A DNA stretch of 64,000 nucleotides, from positions 7,748,501 to 7,812,500 of the forward strand of contig NZ_CP146101.1 of the NCBI RefSeq assembly GCF_037023745.1, in the 5' to 3' direction. Position 1 is the stretch's first letter. Each line of letters starts with the position of its first letter. Made by a program: the position numbers and the translations under genes. This document shows, piece after piece, positions 16,824-25,379 of the stretch. The notes beneath the pieces are model-generated. The model did no database searches. It had not been told where the DNA came from and worked only from the letters and a program-made list of their open reading frames with translations. This DNA is from Streptomyces sp. SCSIO 30461 (lineage in GTDB: Bacteria; Actinomycetota; Actinomycetes; Streptomycetales; Streptomycetaceae).

Positions 16824-17254
16824 GGATCTGGAACGGCTACGGCTCGGAGCACTCGATGGACCTGGTCTTGATCGGCCGGTTTCAGACCGTCACCGGTGCC
16901 AAGGCAGCGGAGGAGCGCATGGAGGCTCTGAAGGCTCTTGCCGAGGACGCGTGGTCCGATGACGACTGGCAGAGCCCTGGCGAGCGCATGCCTCGCGAAC
17001 TCGGCGAAGCACTCGCCGAAATGAAGCTGTACGACATGGGGAGGTACGACGTCGACGTCTTCGCCCTTGACCACACCGTCACCCGCACCGGAGAGACGGT
17101 CCGGATCTGGACCGACGAGTCCGACGTCCAGGGATTCCTGAAGGCACTTCTCCACTACGGCGCGAAGGTCGAGATCTTCTCCCGTCACGAATGGGACGAG
17201 GACACGATCACTCGGTCGGATGCAAGCACTCGGAGCGACAGTGGATCTGACTGA
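16820..17254 (+). CDS. DUF6375-like small protein
   Basis: 144 residues starting at the ATG that overlaps the radical SAM stop. The opening WNGYGSEHSMDLVLIGRF is the hallmark of the family I associate with DUF6375 (recalled, not searched). Two acidic helical stretches and a beta hairpin near VRIWTDESDVQGFLKALLHYGAKVEI follow. The tail is Ser/Asp/Thr-rich. Size and acidity suggest an accessory, sensor or immunity-like partner. It overlaps the start of the big NTPase gene by 14 bp; the three genes thus form a tight unit. Confidence 0.72.
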   Translation: MRIWNGYGSEHSMDLVLIGRFQTVTGAKAAEERMEALKALAEDAWSDDDWQSPGERMPRELGEALAEMKLYDMGRYDVDVFALDHTVTRTGETVRIWTDESDVQGFLKALLHYGAKVEIFSRHEWDEDTITRSDASTRSDSGSD

Positions 17255-20200
17255 TCTGGAACGTCTGCCCGGCGCCGCCGACCGGAACTTCGAAGCGCTC
17301 ACAAGGGCCATCGTCTCCCGCCGCTACGGCGCGCTGGGCACGATGCGGGAGCGCCGCAACCAGCCCGGCGTCGAGTTCTACCTGCACGTCGACCACGCCG
17401 GTGCTCTCGGCGACCCCGGCCGCGTCTGGGGTTGGTCGTGCAAGTGGTTCATCCTCAACAGCAAGAATGAGCTCAGCGCAAACCAGCGCAAGCAGATCAA
17501 GGAGTCGCTCTCCAAGGCGATCGAGCACGTCGTAGGGCTGACTGACTTTGTGCTGTGTCTTCCAGAGCGGCCCGCCAAGGGGGACGAGGAATGGATCAAC
17601 GGACTCGGTCAGCAGGGGATCAGCGTCAAACTCTGGTCCACCGAGAACTACGACGACCAGCTCGCGGGACACGACGAGCTCCGCTCCACCTTCTTCGGTG
17701 AACTCGCCCTCACCGCAGACGTACTGGTGCAAGCCCACAAGCGATCTGTTGCACCCGTCGAGGCACGGTGGACGCCACGGCTGCACACCTCCCACCACGT
17801 GGAGCATCGCATCGACCGGGCGTTGCTGCGCCCTGCGTCGTTCGAGTGGCTGCAGCAGCGCACCGACGACATCGCAGCCCGGATCCAGGCACTGCGCGCA
17901 GCCATCGACGGCCTCGACAACACCTTCCGCCAAGACGCCGTAGAGGTTGCCGACGACCTGGACCGGTTCGTCGACGACCTTCGGGAGGTCCTTGACGCCG
18001 GGAGGAGCTTTCGGCCCTGGGAGGTCCGCGAGCGCCTCGCCGAACAGCGGCCGCCCGCAACCTCTCCCCGAACGCTGCGACGCCTGGTGCTCAGGCTGAG
18101 GAAGCGTCGCCTGCCCGAGGCGCTGCTGGTCACCGGTCTGGGCGCGGAGATCCGCGACATCGTCCAATGGCTGCACGACACACGGGCGGACACCGAAGCC
18201 CCCCTGCTCGCCGCCATCGCCGCCGCGGGACAGGGCAAGACGCACCTTGCCGCGCAGATGACCTCACCGAACGACCAGCCCACGGCAGGAGTCTTCATCC
18301 AGGGCGGGAACCTGCGCGCCGGCGGGACCCTCGACGACCTCGCGCGAAAGATCCCCGGACTTAAGGTCGACTACTTCGAGGACCTGCTGGAAGCTCTCAA
18401 CTCAGCCGGTAACCGCGCCGGCTGCCGGATTCCGTTGATCATCGACGGCCTGAACGAGGCCGAACGGCCCTCGGAATGGAGGACACTGCTCGCCGGATTG
18501 ACACCTGCCCTTGGCGCCTACCCTCACGTGGCGCTGATCGTCACCCTCCGCGAGGCGCTCGCCGACCAGGCCCTCCCGAAGGACACGGTGCCCCTGGAAC
18601 TGGAGTGGCAGCGCGCGGAAGTCGACGACATCCTCCGCGTCTACTTCCGTCACTACCTGATCAACCCGGCCGACGCCTGGCTACCGATGGGAGAGTTCCA
18701 CAACCCGCTCTTCGTCCGCATGTACTGCGAGGCCGCAAACCACGACCGCCGAGTGCCGGTGGGCGTGGAGGCGCTGCCTCAGTCTCTCATCGGTGTTTTC
18801 GAGTTGTACCGCGAGGGCGTGGTACAACGGCTGGCCCAGGATCCGGCTCGCATCCCGGTGCCGGCCGACCAGATCCAGCGCCGCCTCACGGCTCTGGCGA
18901 GACACATGTGGACGCACAACGTCCGTCGGCTTCCGTTCGACGAAGCGCGAAGAATCCTCGACGCTGACCAGCCGAACTGGGACGAAAGCCTGCTCCGGCG
19001 CCTCGTAGAGGAGGGAGTGATCTTCCGTGAGGAGATCAGGGGTTCCGACGACACTGAGTGCGGCTTCGTTTTTGACCGCCTCGCTGGATACTTGATCGCC
19101 GACGCGATTCTGGTGCGTATTCCCCCCGCGGACGTCAGCGAGCAGCTCGCGGAGGCGGCTCTCTGGCAGTCCCTCCTGGGCGACCAAGCGCACCCCCTCG
19201 GCGAGGACATCCTCATCAGTCTCATCTCACTGCTGCCACGCCGCTTCACCCGGCACCACCTGTGGCGCGTCGCCCCGGATGAGCACCGTTCGTTGGTGCT
19301 CGCCCAGGAACTCACCACCGAGTCGGACTTCCTCGACAACGAGACCGTCGACGCGCTCGCAACCGCGCTCGTTACCGCGCATCCCGGCAAGAGGAAGGGC
19401 CGACCAGCGTTCGGCCGTCTGTGGGAGATCCGCAGGTCCGCCCCGCACCGCCTGAATGCCGTATTCCTCGACCGCGTCCTGCGCCAGCTGCCCCTTCCCG
19501 AACGTGACCTGCGCTGGACCGAATGGGCTCGAGGCCATGCTCCAGACCGGCTGACGGCAGACCTGGAAAGAGCGATCGACAGGTGGTCCGGAAGCAGCAA
19601 TCGCGCCGAGAGCGACGACCTGGACGCGCTGGCCATCGCCTGGCTACTGACTTCCACGGACACGAGCCTGCGGGACCTGGCGACGAAAGCCCTCCAGCGC
19701 TACGGCCGGCCAGAACCCAAGCGGCTGTTCGACCTCGCCGCCCGGATGCTCGACGTCGACGACCCCTACGTCGTCGAACGCATCGTCGCCGCAGCGTTCG
19801 GGGCCGCTGGCACCCACCAGATGCCCGATCCTGGCGGACCGCTCGAACGCGCGCTGCGGGACTGGCTGATGCAGCTGCGCGACCGCTTCCTGGACGGCGG
19901 GAACACACCCACCTCGCACGAGCAACTGCGCGGCTACGTACGGGCCACCTATGAATTCGCTGGCGCTCTCCACCCCGCCGCCGTCCCGGATGGGGTCGAT
20001 GCCTTCGCACCGAGGTTCGCCGCCGTGGCGTCCGCTGAGGTGATGGAGGACGACGACCCCAACGCCGACGAGTGCGACCGCACCTTCGGCATCGACTTCG
20101 AGAACTACATCATCGGGGCCGCCATCAACGGCAGGGACAACTACGACTTTGACCACCCCGACTACCGCAGGGCCCGCGCCGAGGTAATGGCTCGGGTCTG

Positions 20201-21248
20201 GGAACTGGGCTGGCGCGAGGAGGAATTCGGCATCGTCGACCAGTCCATCGCCGCGGACGCCGAGCGGCCTTACGGCACCAAAAGGAGGGTGGAACGGTAC
20301 GGCAAGAAGTACGGCTGGATCGCCTACCACGAAATGGTCGGCCGCCTCGTGGACGATGGCCGCGCACCAGCGCCCCTCGGGGACGCAGAACGCTTGATGC
20401 CCGACATCGACCCGACCTTCCCCGACAGGCCCCCGGTAGCACCCATGCCCCTTCCGATGTGGGCACCCGTGGAGCCCACCAACGACCAGACCTGGCTCAC
20501 CTCGGGGACGGTGGCCGTCCCGGACCATCTGTGGTCACCCGAGGAGATCCACGGAGTGGACGACGGCTGGCTTCTGGTCGAGGGATATCTGGACCACCGC
20601 CACGACGGGCGGACGGTGTTCGGGTTCTTCCGCACCCTCCTGCTAAAGCCGGAGGATGTGGAGCCAGCTCGGCAGCTCGCCAGCGAGCGCCAGTATCCGG
20701 GAAACCATTTCTTCCCTCCGCTGCCGATGGTCCGCGACGTGCTGGCCGCTGAGATGCCTTGGAGCCCCAGGTTCGATCTGACGTTCGACGACGATGCCTC
20801 GGGCGCCTTCCCACACCGAGCGCTGCGTGGCGACTGGCAGGACGACGGCATCGGGTTCGGCCAGGTCGCCGTGGACTTCTCCCCCGACAGCACTGCGGAG
20901 ATCGGGCTCGGCGGGGGCTACGACGTGCCGTCGTTCGAGTTCGCTACCAGGTTCGGCCTGCGCCAACTGCCTGGCACTGTGGACCTCATGGGCCTGGATG
21001 GCCGACGAGCCTCGGCAGTCTTCCGCGTGGACAAGCCCTGGCGCGGCCACCTACTCTTCCTGCGCCGCGATCTCGTCGAGGACTTCGCCGGTGATCGCCA
21101 GATCATGCAAGTGGCCTGGGGCGAGCGCGAGGTGGCCGCCGACTGGCACTCTGTTCCTTCCTGGATGCGCGCGGTGCACCGCAGCTACGCGCATGTGTGG
21201 CGCCACATCCGAATGCTCGGGGCAGATCGGCGCAGTACTGAGAACTAA
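17241..21248 (+). CDS. Large nuclease-like/STAND-type NTPase, candidate defence effector
   Basis: 1335 residues from GTG 17241 (GGAG 5 nt upstream; ATG 17220 is an alternative). Residues about 10-140 look like a restriction-nuclease fold: GVEFYL then, after a turn, WGWSCKWF, an acid…x-K arrangement as in Mrr-type PD-(D/E)xK domains. A helical linker leads to a P-loop AAAGQGKTHLA (about 327-337) and a Walker B IIDGLNEAER (about 400-409), which resemble NACHT/STAND ATPases. The next 300 residues have winged-helix and repeat character (FVFDRLAGYLIADAIL). The remainder (about 600-1335) is HEAT-like and then a mixed domain with no family I recognise. The plan nuclease-NTPase-sensor repeats is that of Avs-like antiphage proteins, but the C-terminus is unfamiliar. 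Immune function is inference. Confidence 0.75.
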   Translation: MDLTDLERLPGAADRNFEALTRAIVSRRYGALGTMRERRNQPGVEFYLHVDHAGALGDPGRVWGWSCKWFILNSKNELSANQRKQIKESLSKAIEHVVGLTDFVLCLPERPAKGDEEWINGLGQQGISVKLWSTENYDDQLAGHDELRSTFFGELALTADVLVQAHKRSVAPVEARWTPRLHTSHHVEHRIDRALLRPASFEWLQQRTDDIAARIQALRAAIDGLDNTFRQDAVEVADDLDRFVDDLREVLDAGRSFRPWEVRERLAEQRPPATSPRTLRRLVLRLRKRRLPEALLVTGLGAEIRDIVQWLHDTRADTEAPLLAAIAAAGQGKTHLAAQMTSPNDQPTAGVFIQGGNLRAGGTLDDLARKIPGLKVDYFEDLLEALNSAGNRAGCRIPLIIDGLNEAERPSEWRTLLAGLTPALGAYPHVALIVTLREALADQALPKDTVPLELEWQRAEVDDILRVYFRHYLINPADAWLPMGEFHNPLFVRMYCEAANHDRRVPVGVEALPQSLIGVFELYREGVVQRLAQDPARIPVPADQIQRRLTALARHMWTHNVRRLPFDEARRILDADQPNWDESLLRRLVEEGVIFREEIRGSDDTECGFVFDRLAGYLIADAILVRIPPADVSEQLAEAALWQSLLGDQAHPLGEDILISLISLLPRRFTRHHLWRVAPDEHRSLVLAQELTTESDFLDNETVDALATALVTAHPGKRKGRPAFGRLWEIRRSAPHRLNAVFLDRVLRQLPLPERDLRWTEWARGHAPDRLTADLERAIDRWSGSSNRAESDDLDALAIAWLLTSTDTSLRDLATKALQRYGRPEPKRLFDLAARMLDVDDPYVVERIVAAAFGAAGTHQMPDPGGPLERALRDWLMQLRDRFLDGGNTPTSHEQLRGYVRATYEFAGALHPAAVPDGVDAFAPRFAAVASAEVMEDDDPNADECDRTFGIDFENYIIGAAINGRDNYDFDHPDYRRARAEVMARVWELGWREEEFGIVDQSIAADAERPYGTKRRVERYGKKYGWIAYHEMVGRLVDDGRAPAPLGDAERLMPDIDPTFPDRPPVAPMPLPMWAPVEPTNDQTWLTSGTVAVPDHLWSPEEIHGVDDGWLLVEGYLDHRHDGRTVFGFFRTLLLKPEDVEPARQLASERQYPGNHFFPPLPMVRDVLAAEMPWSPRFDLTFDDDASGAFPHRALRGDWQDDGIGFGQVAVDFSPDSTAEIGLGGGYDVPSFEFATRFGLRQLPGTVDLMGLDGRRASAVFRVDKPWRGHLLFLRRDLVEDFAGDRQIMQVAWGEREVAADWHSVPSWMRAVHRSYAHVWRHIRMLGADRRSTEN

Positions 21249-21617
21249 CGAGCCGTCCGCCGCGGAGGCGCCGGTGCTGGCTGGGCGGCAGCTGCCGCCG
21301 ACGCACCAGTCGGCGCCCGCGTGCGCCCCCGCCCGCGTGCGCCCCCGCCCCTCTCACTCGTCGTCGGACTGCGCCAGCCCACCACCGACAGCGGCCTCCT
21401 CGACCTGGCCATGATGTCCAGCCCTCGCATCGTCGATGCCATCGCTCGGTGCATGCGTGGTTCTGCCCCCACTGGCCTGCGCTGGTGGGAGTGGGGGCCT
21501 CAACAGGTCTGGCGGGCGCAGGTCGGCGGGGGCGGCGTGTGGAGCCAGGGCGGGCCTGAGCAGTCGTGTGGCGACAGGCGACCCGAGGCAGATGGTCACG
21601 AGACCCACCAGCAATGC
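21249..21617. other. Non-coding gap between NTPase gene and integrase
   Basis: Contains a two-copy 16-bp tandem repeat GCCCGCGTGCGCCCCC (21315-21346). A minus-strand frame 21354-21608 (about 84 codons, Pro/Ala-rich, hydrophobic start) is open, but I cannot support it as a gene. This is where the integrase-side attachment site would be expected; I found no obvious direct repeat to the other end of the element. Confidence 0.35.
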
Positions 21618-23132
21618 CTAGCCCCGACCCAGGAGCAGCCGGTTGAGTACCGCTACCGGAGACACCGGGCACATCGCCTTGCGCGCGTCGAGCGCTGCTT
21701 CCCACTGCTTGGTCAGGCCGACCTTGAGACGCTCACGCATGCCAAGGGTCACATGGGCGTAGCGTGCCGAGACCGAGCCGTCGATGTGGCCCATGCGCTC
21801 GTCCATCAGCACCTTCTCGGTGCCGAGGTCCTCCATGTGCGTGCGGTGGGAGTGGCGCAGGCCATGCGGGGTGAGCCCTCTGGCGACGGGCAGCCAGCAG
21901 GCGTCGGCCCGGCCCTGGGCGTTGCGGCCACGGACCGGGACACCGGGCCAGGGCTCGCCGAGCAGCGGGACCGGGCGGGCCTCCTGAGGTGCCTTCTTCG
22001 GGTACCAGCCGGATGTGGCCGGCGCGAACAGCCAGGTGGCGAAGCCGTTGCGGCGCCAATGAGCGGCGTTCTCCGTCGGGATGCCGCCGCGGACAAAGTT
22101 CAGCTCGGCGATGGCGAGTTCGACGCGGGCGCGGGTGTCCTCCCGTACGCGTTCGGGGTGGTTGAGGACGTTGGACACGGTGCCGGTGGAGACGCCCGCG
22201 CGGCGGGCGACGTCCACCAGCTTGGCACCGGTGTGTCCGCCGGTGCGGGCGGTGCCCTGGCCGCGGAAGACGTAGCGCTTGCCGTGGCAGGGGCATGGCG
22301 TCGGTTTCGTACGGGCGATGTGGTCGGCGACCAGGGCCGACAGCCAGTCCGTCGCGTCGATGGTGCGGTAGCTGTCGTCCTTGGGCGGGCAGCGGATCAG
22401 CTCGCCCGAGTCCAGTTCGTACAGCTGGTGTTCCACGCGTATGGCGCCGGGCCGGGCGAACTTGGTCTCCAGGCCGACTATTTCGCCCCACCGCATCCCC
22501 GTGTAGCCCTTGAGGATCACGGCGACGAACTCGTCGTCGCGGCCGGACAGCAGGGCTGCGCGTTCGGCGATGAGGAGCAGGCCGAGCGGGTCGGTGATCA
22601 CCTTCTCCGGGCCGCGGTCGCGGGAGCGGCCGGCGCGTTTGCCGCGCCCGCGCCGCTTGGCTGCGGGGTTGGAGGCGATGAGGCCCTCGTCCACGGCGTC
22701 TTCCAGGATGAGGTGGAGCGTCGAGCGCCACGTCTTGACGCTGGATGCCGCGTAGACGGTCTTCTCCCGCTTCTCCCAGGTGTCCACGTCCGTGCGAAGG
22801 ATGCCGGCGAGGGCCTTGTCCTCGAACTCGGGGAGCAGGTGCTCCTCGATGTGGCGGCGGTAGTTCTGCATGGTGGACGCGGCCAGGTCCTGGGCGTCGT
22901 ACCAGCGGCTGGCGTACTCGCCGAACGTCTCCTGTCCGGCCGCCGGATCGCGCCAGGTGCCGCGCCGGACCTTGGCCTCTTCCTCGTCCGCGGCCTGCTT
23001 GGCCTCCCGCTTGATGGCGAACTTGACCACCGCGCCCGTCGGGTCGACGACGGTGCCGTACTTGCCCTCGCTGACCTTGTATCTACCGCGCCAGTAACTG
23101 CCGCGCTTCTCGGCGAAGCCCACGCCTCGCAT
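21618..23132 (-). CDS. Tyrosine recombinase/integrase with inserted LacI-type HTH
   Basis: 504 residues, start ATG 23132 behind AAAGGAGGCG. The N-terminal part has an arm-type domain (about 1-60) and a SAM-like core-binding domain (about 68-155). Catalytic residues are visible: Arg214 in YTGMRWGEIVGL, Lys251 in CPPKDDSYRT, His423 and Arg426 in TPHGLRHSHRT, His449 in RMGHIDG and Tyr458 in SARYAHVT. Between Lys251 and the HxLR box an extra segment of about 50 residues (about 303-350) reads as a LacI-family HTH: LVDVARRAGVSTGTVSNVLN, then PERV. The usual insert there is short. It is the integrase of the element whose xis, rep and mob genes follow on its right; the target site was not identified. 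Confidence 0.9.
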   Translation of the reverse strand: MRGVGFAEKRGSYWRGRYKVSEGKYGTVVDPTGAVVKFAIKREAKQAADEEEAKVRRGTWRDPAAGQETFGEYASRWYDAQDLAASTMQNYRRHIEEHLLPEFEDKALAGILRTDVDTWEKREKTVYAASSVKTWRSTLHLILEDAVDEGLIASNPAAKRRGRGKRAGRSRDRGPEKVITDPLGLLLIAERAALLSGRDDEFVAVILKGYTGMRWGEIVGLETKFARPGAIRVEHQLYELDSGELIRCPPKDDSYRTIDATDWLSALVADHIARTKPTPCPCHGKRYVFRGQGTARTGGHTGAKLVDVARRAGVSTGTVSNVLNHPERVREDTRARVELAIAELNFVRGGIPTENAAHWRRNGFATWLFAPATSGWYPKKAPQEARPVPLLGEPWPGVPVRGRNAQGRADACWLPVARGLTPHGLRHSHRTHMEDLGTEKVLMDERMGHIDGSVSARYAHVTLGMRERLKVGLTKQWEAALDARKAMCPVSPVAVLNRLLLGRG

Positions 23133-23162
23133 CGCCTCCTTTCTCTGATGTGCCGGGTACGG

Positions 23163-23555
23163 CTACGCGGCAGTGCCGTACTGGGACCTGCGGGGCGGTC
23201 GGGCTCTGAGACGTGGGGCGGAGGACGTGGAGGGCTGCGTCTGCCGAGTCGGACGCGACGGCGTCATAGCCGACTCCGACGGACTGGCCGGTGACGGCGT
23301 CCTCTGGGCTCGCTGTGGCGCCGGCTCCTCGTGGATGCGGATGATCTCGGCGAGGTGGTCCGCGGTGAAGCGGTAGGCGCGGCCGACTCGCGTGTGCGGT
23401 ATCAGGCGCCGGCGCGCGCGGTCCTTGACCCACCAGGCCGAGCAGCCGAGGGTCTCGGCGATCTCTTCGGGGCGGTAGAGACGGGGCAGGGCGGCTTCGC
23501 CATCCGTTCGGTGCGGAAGGCGCGCGAGGGCAGGGGAAATCGGAGGGTGGGGCAA
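23163..23555 (-). CDS. xis: Excisionase-like helix-turn-helix protein
   Basis: 130 residues at most; the start is uncertain. Residues 24-75 form the MerR-type winged HTH of excisionases: RLYRPEEIAETLGCSAWWVK, then RLIPHTRVGRAYRFTADHLAEIIRIHE. A Pro/Ser/Thr-rich tail follows. Placement 30 bp upstream of the integrase gene on the same strand is the usual xis-int pair of actinomycete integrative elements. The role (directing excision) is from family and position. Confidence 0.8.
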   Translation of the reverse strand: MPHPPISPALARLPHRTDGEAALPRLYRPEEIAETLGCSAWWVKDRARRRLIPHTRVGRAYRFTADHLAEIIRIHEEPAPQRAQRTPSPASPSESAMTPSRPTRQTQPSTSSAPRLRARPPRRSQYGTAA

Positions 23556-23614
23556 GAGGGGTGGGGTCCTTACTCGGTGGAGGATGCTCGATCAGCGGCG
23601 GTGGATGGTCCGTC

Positions 23615-23893
23615 TCAGGTGGTGCTCGGTCCCTCCAGCAGCACGAGGGGTGAGACGAGGAGTGCTTCGGCGATCGCAACGAGGTCGTCGACGTCGCAAC
23701 GCCGCTGGGCACATTCGATTCGGGACAGCATCGTGTTGGACATCGGACGGCCGAGGGCCGTGACGCGGTCTGCCAACTGACGCTGGGCGAGACCGCGTTC
23801 GGTGCGGAGGATTTCGATGGTGTGGGCGGTCCGTATTCCTGCCGGACCCATTTCCAGAGAGCGTGCTGCCATAGCTCCAGTTGTAGCGTGCAT
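23615..23893 (-). CDS. XRE-family repressor of the mobile element
   Basis: 92 residues with a Cro/C1 HTH (IEILRTERGLAQRQLADRV, then PMSNTMLSRIECAQRR, ending VDDLVAIAEALLVSPLVLL). Its ATG (23893) abuts a palindrome at 23895-23915, which looks like its own operator, so autoregulation is likely. A second copy of that half-site lies near the divergent replication gene. It probably controls excision and replication of the element, like the repressors of other integrative actinomycete elements. Confidence 0.8.
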   Translation of the reverse strand: MHATTGAMAARSLEMGPAGIRTAHTIEILRTERGLAQRQLADRVTALGRPMSNTMLSRIECAQRRCDVDDLVAIAEALLVSPLVLLEGPSTT

Positions 23894-23894
23894 T

Positions 23895-23920
23895 CCCCGG
23901 TTTGGTTAACCGGGGATCGT
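23895..23920. promoter_or_regulatory. Operator/promoter of the XRE repressor
   Basis: Inverted repeat CCCCGGTT-TGGTT-AACCGGGG (23895-23915) directly before the repressor start. The 19-bp string TTGGTTAACCGGGGATCGT (23902-23920) recurs at 24108-24126 with two changes, and both copies stand in the same intergenic region. On the plus strand TTGGTT…17 bp…TATGTT also resembles a promoter, so the operator may overlap one. Confidence 0.6.
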
Positions 23921-24107
23921 CGGCTATGTTGCGCCCGCTTGGTCAGCGAGCAGGGAGAATTCCAGTCCCCCACTCTGATGTCGCGCGACCTCGCGCAGAT
24001 ACCTCGAAGCGCTTCTGATGTGGGGTGTTGTGTTGTAGCTTCGCCGTCGCCAGCGCGTCAACGGCTTCCCGATGTGATGCTTCTGGCTCGGTCGGAAGGA
24101 CAACTAT

Positions 24108-24126
24108 TTGGTCAACCGGCGATCGT
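24108..24126. promoter_or_regulatory. Second operator-like copy in the repressor/replication intergenic region
   Basis: TTGGTCAACCGGCGATCGT matches 17 of 19 bases of the site at 23902-23920, in the same orientation. It lies about 230-250 bp before the replication gene and is a candidate second binding site of the XRE repressor. Confidence 0.5.
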
Positions 24127-24357
24127 GCCCTACGGTTTTGGTCCCGCCCGCTACCAGCCTGATTTCCTGCGGCCTTTCTGCCGTGAGAGATTGCGCCGGA
24201 CGGGGCTGGACTTACGCGACCCGGGTGTGGCTATGTTGACGACACCCCCGGAAAACGCAGTCGGTTCGCGGCGCACCCCGCGCCAACATCCCGACCACTC
24301 CGTTCGAATCCCACCCCGACCGACGGTGAGCCGTGGTGTCCGCCCACAGGCCGCCGA

Positions 24358-25317
24358 GTGAGGACCGCCCCGCTCTTGGCACGAATCCGCACCATCAAGC
24401 CCGAAGCCTTCGTCTCCGAGTCCCTGGCCACCGTCTCCCTGACCGCGGAACGCACCTTCCTCGGCCTGCTCACCCAAGCCGACGACCAGGGCCGCCATCG
24501 TGACCACGCCGCGATCATCGCGGGCCAGTTGTGGGTCCTGCGCCCGGAGCACACCCCACCCGAGGTCGAGACAGACCTCGCCCAGCTCGCCGACGCCGGG
24601 CTGATCTGCCGCTACAAGGGGCCGGACGACAAGCGGTATCTGCACATCGTCACCTGGCACCAGCACCAGAAGATCAACCGGCCCAGCAAGAGCCGCCTCC
24701 CCGCCTGCCCCGACCACGACACACCGGTCGGCACCGCGCCACGCGTCGCCGCGCCGACTGCGCGGGCCAGCATCACGGAGCCCGCACCGCAGCCTCACGG
24801 AACCCTCCATGAAAGCTCCGGAGAAGTGCGCGAGCCTGCGGTGAATCCCAGCGCCGATGACGAAACCGCAGGTCAGGTCGCTGTCACGGAACCCTCCGTG
24901 AGGGAGCAGGGAGGACTACGTGAGGCAGCAGTGACGCCTCACGGTCCGGATCTAGGACCTAGGATCATGGATCTAGGAGATACCCCTTCGGGGGGCGCAA
25001 GCGCCCCCGCACCCGACACCGTCTCGGCCCAGCAGCTCATAGCCGAGTACGCCGCCGCCTGCGCCCACCGTCCGCCCAAGGACGTCCTGGGCCACCTCGG
25101 CCGGGAGGTGCGCAAGCTCGTCGACGAGGGCATCGCCTCCGTCCACATCCGGGCCGGACTCGAACGGCACCGCGCCAAGGGTCTGCACCCCAGCACCCTG
25201 CCGAGCCTCGTCCACGAGGCCATGAACGCGTCCCCCGCCACGCCAACCGCGCCAACTGTCCACAGGGCGTGGACAAACCCCACCGACGTCGAAGCAGCCT
25301 TCGGAGGTGACCTCTGA
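24358..25317 (+). CDS. Replication-initiation-like helix-turn-helix protein
   Basis: 319 residues from GTG 24358; the family's usual start MARIRTIKPE could instead be TTG 24376. The N-terminal 115 residues (ARIRTIKPEAFVSESLATVS, QADDQGRHRDH, LADAGLICRYKGPDDKRYLHI, then WHQHQKINRPS) are a winged-helix domain typical of phage and integrative-element replication proteins. A low-complexity linker and a C-terminal helical domain (LIAEYAAACAHRPPKDVLGH) follow. The gene is followed immediately by a DnaC-like ATPase, so the two likely serve as initiator and helicase loader. It is the first gene of the plus-strand replication-transfer operon. Confidence 0.78.
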   Translation: MRTAPLLARIRTIKPEAFVSESLATVSLTAERTFLGLLTQADDQGRHRDHAAIIAGQLWVLRPEHTPPEVETDLAQLADAGLICRYKGPDDKRYLHIVTWHQHQKINRPSKSRLPACPDHDTPVGTAPRVAAPTARASITEPAPQPHGTLHESSGEVREPAVNPSADDETAGQVAVTEPSVREQGGLREAAVTPHGPDLGPRIMDLGDTPSGGASAPAPDTVSAQQLIAEYAAACAHRPPKDVLGHLGREVRKLVDEGIASVHIRAGLERHRAKGLHPSTLPSLVHEAMNASPATPTAPTVHRAWTNPTDVEAAFGGDL

Positions 25318-25379
25318 CCGCCACCCTCACCCGCGAGCCTCACCGGGTCGGCCCGCTCGCCGACCGGCTCAACGGCATC

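Noticed and set aside
21315..21346. Two-copy 16-bp tandem repeat
   Set aside because: Only two copies in G+C-rich intergenic DNA; no sign of an iteron set or attachment site.
21354..21608. Open minus-strand frame of about 84 codons next to the integrase gene
   Set aside because: Composition is low-complexity Pro/Ala, no good ribosome-binding site and no family resemblance.
24300..24325. Sequence GTTCGAATCCCACCCCGACC, resembling a tRNA T-arm and acceptor end
   Set aside because: No matching 5' acceptor strand, D-arm or anticodon arm is nearby; it lies in the repressor/replication intergenic region and is probably chance.
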